From Candidimonas humi (GTDB taxonomy: Bacteria > Pseudomonadota > Gammaproteobacteria > Burkholderiales > Burkholderiaceae_B), in assembly GCF_019166065.1 (NCBI RefSeq), contig NZ_JAHTBN010000002.1, forward strand, positions 714,639 through 778,638: a DNA stretch of 64,000 nt, written 5' to 3'. The translations under genes were made by a program, and so were the position numbers. Below, piece by piece: positions 8,009 to 17,406 of this stretch. The notes beneath the pieces were generated by a model. It saw nothing but the letters and a program-made list of their open reading frames with translations, was not told where the DNA came from and ran no database searches. The stretch's first letter is position 1. Every line of letters begins with the position of its first letter.

Positions 8009-8947
8009 TCAGGCGTCCGCGCCCGCCAGCGACGCCGCATTCTCGATGCGGAAATCGATGGCCTGCAGGTCGCTCTTCAGCTGGGTGAGTTGCTCTTGGG
8101 TGAGTTCGACCAGCGGCGGGCGCATCACCGACCACGACGGGTCTTGCGCCTGCCAGGCGATGGCCGCCTTCATGGCCGGTATCATGGGCTGCTTCTGGAA
8201 GATGCCGCGCACCTGGTCCAGCGCCGCCTGCTGCGCATCGGCGTCTTCCTGGCGCCAGGTTGCATGAAGCATGGAGATGGCGCGTGCATTGACGTTGCCG
8301 GTGGCGGTGATGCAGCCCGCGCCCCCGTGGCGCAAGGTTTGCAGCAGAAAGGTTTCGCTTCCGGCGAATACGTCGAAGCCGTGGGGCTGGAACTGCTGCA
8401 GCATCGCCAGCGTGTTGTCCCAGTTTCCGGAGCTGTCCTTGATGCCGGCGATGGCCTGGGGATAGGCCTTCAAGAGGCGTTCGATCAGGGCCAAGCTGAT
8501 GCCGACCTGGGATACCGGCGGAATATGATAGAGATAGATCTTCAGCCTGGCATCGGCGACGGCATCGATGACCGTCGCGTAATTCCTGTACAGGCCTTCG
8601 TCGCTGACGCCTTTGTAGTAGAAGGGCGGCAGCATCAAGACCCCGGCGCAGCCCAGTTGCACGGCGTGCCTGGACAGCTCGATGGAATCAGTGATCGCGC
8701 AGCAGCCGGTGCCGGGCATCATGCGGTCGGTGGGCAGGCCTTGTTCGACCAAAGTATCGAGCAGCCGCTTTTTCTCGCCCACGGACAGTGAGTTCGCCTC
8801 GGAATTCGTCCCGAACACGGCCAGGCCCACGTCCTGCGCGATCAAGGACTTGCAGTGCGCCACGAACCGCGAGGCGCTGGGAGAGTAGTCAGGATTGAAG
8901 GGAGTCAGCACTGGCGAGAGGACGCCGCGGATTTTCTGGTCTGCCAT
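8009..8947 (-). CDS. dihydrodipicolinate synthase/N-acetylneuraminate lyase family protein
   Basis: A 312-residue class I aldolase-type TIM barrel. The Schiff-base lysine is K170 in AGIKDSSGN, the catalytic tyrosine is Y140 in YLYHIPP, and the GTNSEAN segment (46-52) replaces the more common GTTGE. These enzymes cleave or form pyruvate adducts of 2-oxo acids. Being outside any lysine operon and beside Bug, dehydrogenase and hydrolase genes, it is more likely a catabolic aldolase or dehydratase than DapA itself. It is divergent from the MBL-fold gene at 9117. Confidence 0.88.
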   Translation of the reverse strand: MADQKIRGVLSPVLTPFNPDYSPSASRFVAHCKSLIAQDVGLAVFGTNSEANSLSVGEKKRLLDTLVEQGLPTDRMMPGTGCCAITDSIELSRHAVQLGCAGVLMLPPFYYKGVSDEGLYRNYATVIDAVADARLKIYLYHIPPVSQVGISLALIERLLKAYPQAIAGIKDSSGNWDNTLAMLQQFQPHGFDVFAGSETFLLQTLRHGGAGCITATGNVNARAISMLHATWRQEDADAQQAALDQVRGIFQKQPMIPAMKAAIAWQAQDPSWSVMRPPLVELTQEQLTQLKSDLQAIDFRIENAASLAGADA

Positions 8948-9116
8948 GAGTCGCTCGATATGTCGGATTGAAGTTGGGGTACGCCCGAGTATGGCTCATA
9001 TCGGCGCATCGTCAAAGGGGGTGATGCTTGTTTTAAAAGCTAGTTTTTTTGCTTTGAAGAGCGGTGCCGGCGTGGTTCATAATGGCCCCTGTGTTGGGCT
9101 GAACATTGCGGGCGAT

Positions 9117-9890
9117 ATGAAACTCCAAATCGGCGAATACCAAATCGATGTGCTGCTGCAGGGGTATCCCGGAAAGACAGTGTGCCATGGCGCCCTGGGC
9201 TGGAGCACGGTAAGCCTGGTGCGCGGCGGCGGGCGGGTCGTTATTGTCGATACCGGCCCTTTCGGCGCTCGGGCGCCCATCATCAAGCAATTGGGCGAGC
9301 GGGGGCTTGCGCCGTCGGATGTGACGGACGTCCTGCTCAGCCATGCCCATTATGATCATTCGATCAATTGGACCATGTTCGACAAGGCCCGCATCGTCAT
9401 CGGGGAAAGCGAACTGGAATGGTCGCTGGGCGAACCGTGGGGCACGACTCCGGTGCCCGAGCTGTACATGCGCGAGCTGAAGCGGTGGCCGCGGCTGAAA
9501 ACGGTGCGCGACGGCGAAGAAGTCTTCCCGGGCATGTCGGCGCGCATGGCGCCTGGCCATACGCCCGGCCATATGGTCTACGTCCTGGAAACGCGCGACC
9601 TCGATGTGATCTTTACCGGAGACGCGGTCAAGAATCGCGCCGAACTTCTCAGCGGACGGGCGTTCCATACCTACGACCAGGCTGTCAGCGGGGCTTCCAT
9701 CGCTTTTATCCGCCAGCTTTGGGAGCGCCGCCCCGGCAGCATCCTGGTGCCGGGGCACGACCTGCCCATGGCACTCAAGGCGGGCGAGGTCGCCTACCTG
9801 GGCGATCGCCGCGCCGCCATAGAGGCCTGGTTCGGCGAGACGCTGGATCAAATCACCTCGTACAGCATCTGCCTGCCAGCCGGCGGCTGA
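9117..9890 (+). CDS. metallo-beta-lactamase-fold hydrolase
   Basis: A 257-residue MBL-fold protein. The zinc-binding motif HAHYDH occupies residues 76-81, the later GHTPGH supplies another His, and FTGDAVKN carries the bridging Asp. This resembles the AttM/lactonase-like branch that hydrolyses lactones or thioesters. The start at 9117 is chosen because the family fold begins there; upstream codons overlap the divergent DapA-like gene and look non-coding. No signal peptide is evident, so it should act in the cytoplasm, perhaps opening a lactone in the same pathway. Confidence 0.88.
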   Translation: MKLQIGEYQIDVLLQGYPGKTVCHGALGWSTVSLVRGGGRVVIVDTGPFGARAPIIKQLGERGLAPSDVTDVLLSHAHYDHSINWTMFDKARIVIGESELEWSLGEPWGTTPVPELYMRELKRWPRLKTVRDGEEVFPGMSARMAPGHTPGHMVYVLETRDLDVIFTGDAVKNRAELLSGRAFHTYDQAVSGASIAFIRQLWERRPGSILVPGHDLPMALKAGEVAYLGDRRAAIEAWFGETLDQITSYSICLPAGG

Positions 9891-9959
9891 CGGCTTGTGG
9901 GGGGCTTGCGCCCGCGAACCATGAAGGCCCCGCCCGGCATGGGGTTTGCGCGCCTGTGC

Positions 9960-10823
9960 TCAGGGGCCGGCCAACTCGAGAAACGCGAGTACGAGTCTTT
10001 CCCTGGCCGAGGCGCGCTGCCACAAGAGGCCCAGGTTGCGGGTGGGTACGTGTTCGGGCAGGCTGTGGCGCAGCAGCGTCGGCGCGATGCGGTCCGCGTC
10101 GGCCCAGTCGGGCAGCACGGATACCCCCAGGCCGGCCTCGACCAGGTTGGCGATATAGTCTATGCCGTCCAATTCGAGGCGGACGTGCGGCCGGATCTGG
10201 TGGGCCTCCAGGTAATCGGCGGCCATCTTTCCCGCCACCACCCTGCGGTCATAGCGGATGAACGGGGCCTGCCGGATGATGTCGAAGGGATTCATGCCCG
10301 CCATTTCCGATCGTGTCAGCAGGATCAGGCGCTCGGTCCTGAGCAATCGCCAATTGAGGCTTTTCGGAATATCGAAAGCCGGGTGCACCAGGATCGCGGC
10401 GTCCAGCTCGCCCTGCTGGACGCGATCATATAGCGGGGTCGACGGCCCGGGCTCGATCAGCACGTTGATGTCGGGATAGATCGCCATCCATTTTTTCAGG
10501 ATGCACGGCAGCATCCCTTTCAGCGCCGATGGCGCGGCGCCCAGGATCAGCGGGCCGGCGGGCAGGTCGGTGCTGCTCGCCAGCGAATTGAAAGTCTTCA
10601 CTTCGCCCAGGATCAAGCGCGCTTGCTCTATGACTTTCCCGCCCGCGAGCGTGGGTCTGACCGTCCTGCCCGCACGTTCGATCAGCGTGGTGCCCACTTC
10701 CGCTTCGAGCGCCTTGATTCTGAGGGACACTGCCGTGGGCGTCAGGTCCAGGCGCCGCGCCGCCTCGGCAATAGAGCCGAATTCGACGATCTGCACGAAA
10801 CTCTCTAGAAAGCGCGTGTCCAA
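9960..10823 (-). CDS. LysR-family transcriptional regulator, TTG start
   Basis: The protein is 287 residues from a TTG at 10823, which is preceded by a strong GGGAGG five bases away. The first residues, LDTRFLESFVQIVEFGSIAE, are a complete LysR start. A longer frame to 10994 exists but adds non-homologous residues that overlap the promoter gap. The helix-turn-helix continues with PTAVSLRIKALEAEVG, followed by an effector domain. It is divergent from the enolase-superfamily/Bug/hydrolase cluster at 11009-14054 and is its likely regulator. Confidence 0.88.
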   Translation of the reverse strand: MDTRFLESFVQIVEFGSIAEAARRLDLTPTAVSLRIKALEAEVGTTLIERAGRTVRPTLAGGKVIEQARLILGEVKTFNSLASSTDLPAGPLILGAAPSALKGMLPCILKKWMAIYPDINVLIEPGPSTPLYDRVQQGELDAAILVHPAFDIPKSLNWRLLRTERLILLTRSEMAGMNPFDIIRQAPFIRYDRRVVAGKMAADYLEAHQIRPHVRLELDGIDYIANLVEAGLGVSVLPDWADADRIAPTLLRHSLPEHVPTRNLGLLWQRASARERLVLAFLELAGP

Positions 10824-11008
10824 TTTTCCTCCCGGCCGGCGGCGTGGCGGCAATACCCGGATCCCGACACTGGAAACCTGTTTTCCTAACTTCTGAACGC
10901 AGCCGCATGCCGTTGTTCGCATCCGGCTGTTCGACAAGAATGAGGCCTGGCAATACGGCAGTCTACATCTGCGGGCCACATCCCCATCATGCAAAGAGAA
11001 GAGATTCT

Positions 11009-12133
11009 ATGCCTACCATTCAATCGATAGAAGTCTGCGCCCCCGGTATTCCCCTGGATCGGGTCACCTCATTTTCCAATCGCAGCGTCAGCCACCGGCA
11101 CTACGGCCTGGTCAGGGTGCGTTCGAGCGAGGGCATAGAGGGCATTGGTTTCTGCTATGTAGGCAGCGCGGGCGGCGCCATCTTCACCACCGCCGTCAAG
11201 GAACTGCTGGCGCCGGTCCTCATCGGCCAGGATTCATATGCCGTCGAAGGGCTGTGGCAGAAGATGTACCAGGAATCGCTGCTGCAGGGGCGGTCCGGCA
11301 CTGTCATGCGGGCCATCAGCGCCCTGGACATCGCCCTGTGGGACCTGAACGCCAGAACCCATGGCCTGCCGCTGCACAAGTTCCTGGGTGCGGTCGAGCT
11401 GGAGTCGGTGCCGGCCTATGCCAGCGGCGGCTACTACCTGGACGGCAAGACGCCCGGGCACCTGGGCGAGGAGATGGCCAGCTACGTGGCCAAGGGCTTC
11501 GGCGCGGTGAAGATGAAATCGGGCCGCCTCAGTCCGGCCGAAGAGGAGCAGCGCGTGCGGGCCGCGCGGGAGGCCGTGGGCCCCGGCGTGGAGCTGATGA
11601 TAGACCTGAACAACGCCTGGTCCGACGTGACGCAGGCCCTGCAATACGTCCGGCGCTTCGAGCCCTACGATCCGTACTTCCTCGAAGAGCCTTTCTCGCC
11701 GGACGACATCGCCAACCACGCCCGGCTGGCCGCCCGCACCCGCGTGCCTATTGCCACGGCGGAGATCGGCTACGGCCGCTGGTACCACAAGGCCTTGATG
11801 GACCAGGCCGCCGCGGCCATCCTGCAGACCGATGCGGCGGTGTGCGGCGGCATCACCGAATGGCGGCGGATTGCGCAGACCGCGTCCAGCTACGGCCTGG
11901 TGATGTGTCCGCACTGGTTCCACGACCTGCACGCGCCGCTGGTGGCGAGCACCGTCAATGCGCGCTATGTGGAGTTCTTCTGGGACGACCAGGTATTGAA
12001 CTTCCGCAAACTGGTCGATCGCCAGCTCGAACAAAAGGGCGGGCGGGTGATCCTGCACCAGGAGCCCGGCCTGGGCTTCGGCTTCGACGAGGCCTATCTC
12101 GCGAAATTCGCGAAATGGGAAACCGTCAGGTAG
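11009..12133 (+). CDS. mandelate racemase/muconate lactonizing enzyme family protein
   Basis: A 374-residue enolase-superfamily enzyme. The barrel shows K168 and K170 (AVKMKSGR), the metal ligands D199 (LMIDLNNAW), E226 (FLEEPFSPDD) and E252 (ATAEIGYG), and a late FHDLHAPL histidine. This layout fits acid-sugar dehydratases or racemases. The start at 11009 follows an AGAGAAGAG ribosome site and leaves a 185-bp gap to the divergent LysR. It is followed by a Bug receptor and an alpha/beta hydrolase, so it probably dehydrates or isomerises an imported carboxylate. Confidence 0.88.
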   Translation: MPTIQSIEVCAPGIPLDRVTSFSNRSVSHRHYGLVRVRSSEGIEGIGFCYVGSAGGAIFTTAVKELLAPVLIGQDSYAVEGLWQKMYQESLLQGRSGTVMRAISALDIALWDLNARTHGLPLHKFLGAVELESVPAYASGGYYLDGKTPGHLGEEMASYVAKGFGAVKMKSGRLSPAEEEQRVRAAREAVGPGVELMIDLNNAWSDVTQALQYVRRFEPYDPYFLEEPFSPDDIANHARLAARTRVPIATAEIGYGRWYHKALMDQAAAAILQTDAAVCGGITEWRRIAQTASSYGLVMCPHWFHDLHAPLVASTVNARYVEFFWDDQVLNFRKLVDRQLEQKGGRVILHQEPGLGFGFDEAYLAKFAKWETVR

Positions 12134-12203
12134 CCATTCGATACGGTTCCAGCACAGGGCCGGGCGTCTCCGGCCATGATTGTTCGCCGATGAGGAGGAG
12201 ACA

Positions 12204-13181
12204 ATGAAGAAAGTACTGCTTGCCGCGGTGTCCGCATGCGCGGTCCTGGCGCTGATGCGGCCGTCGCTGGCGCAGGACAAGGCGGCATGGCCGACCCAGC
12301 CCATACATCTGGTGGTGCCGTCGGGGGCCGGCGGCATCACGGATACCCTGGCCAGGATCCTGGCCCAGAAGGTGGGCACGATCCTGGGCCAGAGCTTGAT
12401 CGTGGACAACAAGCCCGGGGCCAGCGGCATCATCGGTTCGCGTTACGTCGCCCGTGCCAATCCGGACGGCTACACGCTGCTGATGGTGTTCCCGTCGCAT
12501 GTCGTGAACCCCAGCGTCACCAAGAACCTGCCCTACGACACGGCCAAGGACTTTGCGCCCGTCTCGAAGGTCGGGTCGGTGGCGGAAATCCTGCTGGTGA
12601 ACAAGGACAGTCCGATCAAGAGCGTCAAGGACTTGATCGCCGCTGCCAAGGCGCGGCCGGGCGCCCTGAATTACGGGGCGGTGGGCGTGGGCAGCCTGGG
12701 CGACCTGTGCATGCTCCTGTTCCAGTCGCAGGCCGGGGTCAAGCTCACCCAGGTTGCATACAAGGGCGATCCCGAGACCCTGTCGGCATTGATCCGCGGC
12801 GACATACAGGCCGCGTTCGTGGCTCCGATCTCGGCCATGGCGATGGTGAAGTCCGGCAAGCTCAGGGCCCTGGCGATATCGGACGCCCATGGATCGCGGG
12901 CCTTGCCCGAGATCCCGCCGGTCGCCAAGGAAGGCCTGGCGGGTTTCGACGTGACGGGCTGGAACGCCGTGTTCGCGCCGGCCGGCACGCCCAAGCCCAT
13001 AGTCGACAAGCTCAACCATGCGATCAACCAGGCGCTGGCCGATCCGGACCTAGTCAAGAAGTTCATTTCGCAAGGCGTCAACCCGATCGGCTGCCCGCCC
13101 GAGGTTTTGCAGCAGGCCGTGGAGCATGATATTGCGTCCATAGGCCAGGCGCTCAAGGCGGCGGGTGTCGAGCCTCGATGA
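12204..13181 (+). CDS. Bug-family (TctC-like) periplasmic solute receptor
   Basis: A 325-residue orphan receptor with a clear signal peptide (MKKVLLAAVSACAVLALMRP) and the family segment WPTQPIHLVVPSGAGGITD. The start at 12204 is preceded by the strong AGGAGGAG. It is the third Bug gene in 13 kb, between an enolase-superfamily gene and an alpha/beta hydrolase, all forward with gaps of 60-70 bp, so cotranscription is likely. It probably binds the substrate of its neighbours. Confidence 0.9.
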   Translation: MKKVLLAAVSACAVLALMRPSLAQDKAAWPTQPIHLVVPSGAGGITDTLARILAQKVGTILGQSLIVDNKPGASGIIGSRYVARANPDGYTLLMVFPSHVVNPSVTKNLPYDTAKDFAPVSKVGSVAEILLVNKDSPIKSVKDLIAAAKARPGALNYGAVGVGSLGDLCMLLFQSQAGVKLTQVAYKGDPETLSALIRGDIQAAFVAPISAMAMVKSGKLRALAISDAHGSRALPEIPPVAKEGLAGFDVTGWNAVFAPAGTPKPIVDKLNHAINQALADPDLVKKFISQGVNPIGCPPEVLQQAVEHDIASIGQALKAAGVEPR

Positions 13182-13241
13182 TTGCCCCGGCTGCCCGCGG
13201 GGCAGCGCGCCGCTTGTTCCGGTTTTGAATGGAGTGTCCTC

Positions 13242-14054
13242 ATGCCCTATATGGAATTATCCGAAGACTTCAAGCCTTATTACGAAATCCACGACTGTAC
13301 GGACCCCTGGAAGCCAGCGGAAACGGTGCTGTTCGTGCATGGTTTCACCGAGAACACCACATGCTGGCGAGGCTGGATCCCCCACCTGGCCCGCAACTAC
13401 CGCTTGCTGCTGCTGGACTTGAGGGGATTCGGCAAGACGGGGCCCGTGGCCGAGTCGTTCAAGTTCTCTACCGAGCTGGTTGTCGATGACCTGGTGCGCG
13501 TCATCAACCACCTGGCTGGCGGGCCGGTGCATGTGGTGGCGGGCAAAAGCGGCTGCATCAGCGTGATGCGCCTGGCGGCGACCCGGCCGGACCTGGTGAA
13601 GTCGCTGACCCTGGCCTGCCCGCCTTTGTCCAGCCCCGGCAATAGCGACTGGGTGCCGTACATGGCGGAACACGGCATGCGCGATTGGGCGCGTGCCACC
13701 ATGCCGGCCAGGCTGGGCCGCGATACGGACCCGCGCTGCATCGATTGGTGGGTGGACATGATGGGCGCCACGGCTCTGTCCACCGCCAGGGCCTACCTGA
13801 AATGGGTGGTCACCACCGAGCCTCGCCTGGATCTGCCCAAGATAAGCTGCCCGGCCCTGGTCATCCTGACCACGCTGTCGCAAGAGACCAATGCCGTGGG
13901 CGGCGGCCAGCTGGGGCCAGAGGTGGTCCGGCACGATGCCCCGCACGCCGAAGTCCTGGTGCTGGACATGGACTGCTATCACGCTTCCGGATCCGACCCC
14001 GACACCTGCGCTCAGGCGGCCCGCAAATTCCTGGACGGTTTGCGCGCCTCCTGA
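13242..14054 (+). CDS. alpha/beta-fold hydrolase
   Basis: A 270-residue alpha/beta hydrolase. The oxyanion region is FVHGFTENTTCW, the nucleophile elbow is GKSGC (serine nucleophile, with Cys in place of the usual last Gly), and the likely catalytic histidine is in MDCYHASG. The start at 13242 has GGAG eight bases upstream; earlier in-frame ATGs overlap the Bug stop. As last gene of the LysR-controlled cluster it may hydrolyse a lactone or ester intermediate. The substrate is unknown. Confidence 0.85.
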   Translation: MPYMELSEDFKPYYEIHDCTDPWKPAETVLFVHGFTENTTCWRGWIPHLARNYRLLLLDLRGFGKTGPVAESFKFSTELVVDDLVRVINHLAGGPVHVVAGKSGCISVMRLAATRPDLVKSLTLACPPLSSPGNSDWVPYMAEHGMRDWARATMPARLGRDTDPRCIDWWVDMMGATALSTARAYLKWVVTTEPRLDLPKISCPALVILTTLSQETNAVGGGQLGPEVVRHDAPHAEVLVLDMDCYHASGSDPDTCAQAARKFLDGLRAS

Positions 14055-14136
14055 TCTTTCCTTCCCGCTTTTCCCGCCGCTGCCCGGAGGTCCATGCCTC
14101 GCCCTGGGGCCACGCAGTTCGTGCCGCGTGCCGGTC

Positions 14137-14159
14137 GCCCCGGGCGCCGGCTCCGGGGC
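14137..14159 (+). terminator. GC-rich hairpin after the hydrolase cluster
   Basis: GCCCCGG-N9-CCGGGGC forms a perfect 7-bp stem 83 bp after the hydrolase stop and before the MFS gene. No U-tract follows (CTTAA), so it is a weak terminator candidate only. Confidence 0.35.
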
Positions 14160-14215
14160 CTTAAGGTCTGCGGGCTGTCCGGCAGAAGCAGGCCGGCGCG
14201 TGCTACGCTAGCGGC

Positions 14216-15427
14216 ATGACCCGCGCTTCTTCCCATTCCGGGGCCACGCCGTATTCGTCCGGCGTGGTCCTTTTTGCTCTTGCCATCGGCGCATTCGCCA
14301 TAGGCACCACCGAATTCGCCACGATGAGCCTGCTGCCGTATTTCGCACGGGACTTGCACGTGGACGCGCCCACCGCCGGCCATGTCATCAGCGCCTATGC
14401 GCTGGGCGTGGTCGTGGGGGCGCCAATACTGACGGTGCTGGCCGCGCGCATGCCGCGGCGCACGCTGCTGCTGTGGCTGATGGGGATGTTCTCGCTGTTC
14501 AACGGCTTGTGCGCGTTTGCGCCTTCGTATCATTGGCTGCTGGTGTTGCGCTTCCTGAGCGGCTTGCCGCATGGGGCGTATTTCGGCATCGCCGCGCTGG
14601 TCGCGGTGTCGCTGGTGCCGCTGAACAAGCGCAGCCAGGCCGTGGGGCGGATGTTCCTGGGGCTGACCGTCGCCACCATCATAGGCGTGCCGTTCGCCAA
14701 CTGGCTCGGGCACGCGGTGGGCTGGCGCTGGGGGTTTGCGCTGGTGGCGTTCGCGGGCATATTGACCGTCATCCTGGTGGCTCTGGTGGCTCCCCGCACG
14801 CCGGCCGAGCCGGGCTCCAGCCCCTTGCGCGAACTGGGCGCGTTGCGGCATGCGCAGGTATGGCTGACGCTGGCAACCGGCGCCATAGGCTTCGGCGGCC
14901 TGTTCGCGGTCTATACCTACCTGGCCGACACGCTGATGCAGGTGACTGGGGCGTCGCCGCAAGTCGTGCCGGTGGTGCTGGGGATTTTCGGGGTGGGCAT
15001 GACCGTCGGCAATATCGTGGTTCCCTGGTTTGCGGATCGCGCCCTGATGCCTACCGCCGGCGGGCTGCTGGTATGGAGCGCCATCGCCACAGCCCTGTTT
15101 CCGCTGACGGCGGGCAATATCTGGGCGGTAAGCGTGAATGTGTTCCTGATCGGGATCGGCGGCGCGCTGGGCACGGTGCTGCAGACCCGCTTGATGGACG
15201 TGGCGCGGGATGCGCAAGGCCTGGCCGCGGCCTTGAACCATTCGGCGTTCAATTTTGCCAACGCGCTGGGGCCGCTGCTGGGCGGCATGGCCATCGCGCA
15301 TGGCCTGGGCTGGACTTCCACGGGGCCGGTGGGCACCCTGCTTGCCCTGGGTGGGCTGGTGCTGCTGCTGGCTTCGGTATGGCTGGATCGGGCGCGGCGC
15401 GGGCCGCTGCGCCCGATCCGCGCCTAG
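14216..15427 (+). CDS. MFS transporter, DHA1/AraJ-like drug or sugar efflux type
   Basis: A 403-residue hydrophobic protein with about 12 predicted membrane segments. The first helix carries AIGAFAIGTTEF, typical of the AraJ/Bcr-like DHA1 branch, and the loop between helices 2 and 3 has ARMPRRTLLLW, the MFS motif A region. These inner-membrane proton antiporters export small molecules such as sugars or drugs. It stands alone between the hydrolase cluster and a convergent parvulin gene. The substrate cannot be told. Confidence 0.88.
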   Translation: MTRASSHSGATPYSSGVVLFALAIGAFAIGTTEFATMSLLPYFARDLHVDAPTAGHVISAYALGVVVGAPILTVLAARMPRRTLLLWLMGMFSLFNGLCAFAPSYHWLLVLRFLSGLPHGAYFGIAALVAVSLVPLNKRSQAVGRMFLGLTVATIIGVPFANWLGHAVGWRWGFALVAFAGILTVILVALVAPRTPAEPGSSPLRELGALRHAQVWLTLATGAIGFGGLFAVYTYLADTLMQVTGASPQVVPVVLGIFGVGMTVGNIVVPWFADRALMPTAGGLLVWSAIATALFPLTAGNIWAVSVNVFLIGIGGALGTVLQTRLMDVARDAQGLAAALNHSAFNFANALGPLLGGMAIAHGLGWTSTGPVGTLLALGGLVLLLASVWLDRARRGPLRPIRA

Positions 15428-15486
15428 CCTGGCGCTCTTGCGCTGCTGTGGGTCCGGTTCGCACCAAGCCAAAACAGGCTTGAAAA

Positions 15487-15507
15487 AGGCCCCTGCAATA
15501 GGGGCCT
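15487..15507 (-). terminator. rho-independent terminator of the parvulin gene
   Basis: AGGCCCCT-GCAAT-AGGGGCCT is a perfect 8-bp stem. Read on the minus strand it is followed at once by TTTTTC, the classical signal for the reverse parvulin gene ending at 15592. On the plus strand there is no T-run, so it probably stops the MFS transcript less well. Confidence 0.8.
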
Positions 15508-15591
15508 ATACCGTCGTGTCGATACATGGCTCGGGCCGCTATGCACTGCCGGCCGGGGAAAGCCCAGCCGCCGCGGCCTGGCGCGCCGGGT

Positions 15592-15873
15592 TCAGTCCTG
15601 GCGGTTCGTGACTTCGACCAGGTGGTAGCCGAATTGGGTCTTCACGGGGCCTTGCACCACGCCGACCGGCGCGCTGAAGACGACCTCGTCGAATTCCCGG
15701 ACCATCTGGCCGCGGCCGAAGGTACCGAGGTTGCCGCCGTCACGGCTGGACGGGCAGCTGGAGTTTTCCTTGGCGACCTGGGCGAAGTCGGCGCCGTTCT
15801 CGATGGCGCTCTTGAGTTCCAGGCACTTGGCTTCGGTGTCGACGAGGATATGGCGGGCGGATGCTTGGGCCAT
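15592..15873 (-). CDS. small parvulin-type peptidyl-prolyl isomerase
   Basis: A 93-residue stand-alone PpiC/rotamase domain with no signal peptide or membrane anchor, so probably cytoplasmic, like E. coli PpiC. Hallmarks are ASARHILV at the start, GADFAQVAKENSSCPSS, GGNLGTFGRGQMV and the C-terminal FGYHLVEV. It catalyses cis-trans isomerisation of proline peptide bonds. It is separated from the amidase gene by 72 bp and ends before a strong terminator. The length is normal for the single-domain form. Confidence 0.93.
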   Translation of the reverse strand: MAQASARHILVDTEAKCLELKSAIENGADFAQVAKENSSCPSSRDGGNLGTFGRGQMVREFDEVVFSAPVGVVQGPVKTQFGYHLVEVTNRQD

Positions 15874-15945
15874 GAGGGCTCCTGTATATATAGAGTGTTG
15901 AATCCGACAGCATAACCTGTTTGCGCCGCAGCCATGGGCGGCGCC

Positions 15946-17406
15946 TCAAGCCAGCGCGGGAGTGTAGCGGGGCGGACGCCGCACACCGCCTGTTTGTTCC
16001 CAGTGGGCCGCATAATTCAACAAGTCCTGCTCGGCATAGGCCCGGCCCAGCAGTTCGATGCCGACCGGCAGGCCTTGTTGCGTAAATCCGGCGGGCATGG
16101 CGATGGCCGGCAAGCCGGTACCAGGGCTCAATTGGCTGTTGGCTCCGCTCATGGCGTGCCCGATCTCGACGGGCGGGGTGCGCAGCACAGGATATGCCAG
16201 TACGTCGAGCCGGTGCTGCTGCATGCAGGCGCAAACTGCCAGGCGCAAGGCTTGGCGGGCGGCCTGTGCCGCGCCATAGGCTGGGCTGTCCAGGCTTTCC
16301 GGAAGATCGCGCAGGCGCAATACGGCGTCGAGCTGCTGATGGTGCAGCTTTTGCCGCAGGATCTCGGCCAGGGACTTTACCGGAGCGTGTGCGTGGCTGG
16401 CCAAGTAGGCGGCCAGGGCGAACTTGAATTCATGGGCGATGACGTTGCTGTCACGCATGGCGTCCGCCAGTCCGGGAATCTGCACGTCCACGACCTGCGC
16501 GCCCAGGCCGCGCATGGTTTCGATGGCGCGGCGCACGATGTCCGAGACTTCCTGTTCTTCGGCTTGTGTGCCGAACAAATCGGCCGGCACGCCGATGCGT
16601 GCGGCGGCAAGGGCCTTGTCCCGCAGCCCCGCCAGGTAGGAGGCGGGAATGTGGCTTGCGGCTTCCAGCGTCGGCGGGTCGTCGGGATCGGGGCCCACAG
16701 TAGCGTCGAGCATGATGGCCAGGTCGCGAACCGTGCGGGCAAGGGGGCCGCCCAGGTCCTGGGTAGGGGACAGCGGCATGATCCCGGAACGGCTGGACAG
16801 GCCTTGCGTGGCGCGCAGCCCCACCAGGTTCTGGCATGCGGCGGGAATGCGGATCGAGCCGCAGGTATCGCTGCCCATGCCGGCGGCGGCGAAGGAGGCC
16901 GCGACCGCAGCGGCCGTGCCCCCGCTGGAACCGCCAGGCACGCGTTGCGGGTCGTACGGATTGCGCGTGACGCCCGTCAGCGACGATATATTGGTGATGC
17001 CGCAGGCCAGCTCATGCATGGTGGTCTTGCCCAGGATGACAGCCCCGGCCTGCCGCAGGCGCCGTACCTGGAATGCGTCGCGCTCGGGCCTGTGTCCGGC
17101 CAGGGCCCGCGTGCCGCCGGTGGTCGGCATGTCGGCCGCGTCGAAATTGTCTTTCAGCAGTATGGGTATCCCATGCAGCGGTCCGCGCAAGCGCCCGGCG
17201 CCGCGCTCGGCGTCGAGTTCGCCGGCCTGTGCGGCGGCGGCCGGGTTCAGCGCGACAATCGAATTGAGTGCCGGGCCGAGGTGGTCGTAAGCCGCGATGC
17301 GGCGCAGGTAGGCCTGTACCAAGTCGCGCGACGTGCAGTGCCCTGCTGACATGGCGTCCTGCAGTTCGGCGATCGAACGTTCGAAAACGAAATCTTCAGG
17401 CAGCAT
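15946..17406 (-). CDS. amidase-signature family amidohydrolase
   Basis: A 486-residue amidase-signature enzyme. The catalytic Lys is K85 in PILLKDNFD, the signature GGSSGG is at 158-163 and the nucleophile is S184 in DTCGSIRIPA, completing a Ser-Ser-Lys triad. It hydrolyses an amide to acid plus ammonia. It starts within the last codons of dadA (11-bp overlap), so the two are cotranscribed and probably translationally coupled. Together they could release and then oxidise D-amino acids from amides. The substrate is not determined. Confidence 0.92.
   Translation of the reverse strand: MLPEDFVFERSIAELQDAMSAGHCTSRDLVQAYLRRIAAYDHLGPALNSIVALNPAAAAQAGELDAERGAGRLRGPLHGIPILLKDNFDAADMPTTGGTRALAGHRPERDAFQVRRLRQAGAVILGKTTMHELACGITNISSLTGVTRNPYDPQRVPGGSSGGTAAAVAASFAAAGMGSDTCGSIRIPAACQNLVGLRATQGLSSRSGIMPLSPTQDLGGPLARTVRDLAIMLDATVGPDPDDPPTLEAASHIPASYLAGLRDKALAAARIGVPADLFGTQAEEQEVSDIVRRAIETMRGLGAQVVDVQIPGLADAMRDSNVIAHEFKFALAAYLASHAHAPVKSLAEILRQKLHHQQLDAVLRLRDLPESLDSPAYGAAQAARQALRLAVCACMQQHRLDVLAYPVLRTPPVEIGHAMSGANSQLSPGTGLPAIAMPAGFTQQGLPVGIELLGRAYAEQDLLNYAAHWEQTGGVRRPPRYTPALA

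Noticed and set aside
15884..15900. CTGTATATATAG upstream of the parvulin gene, possible LexA box
   Set aside because: Only a half-site; the second CAG arm is missing, unlike the site at 31863.
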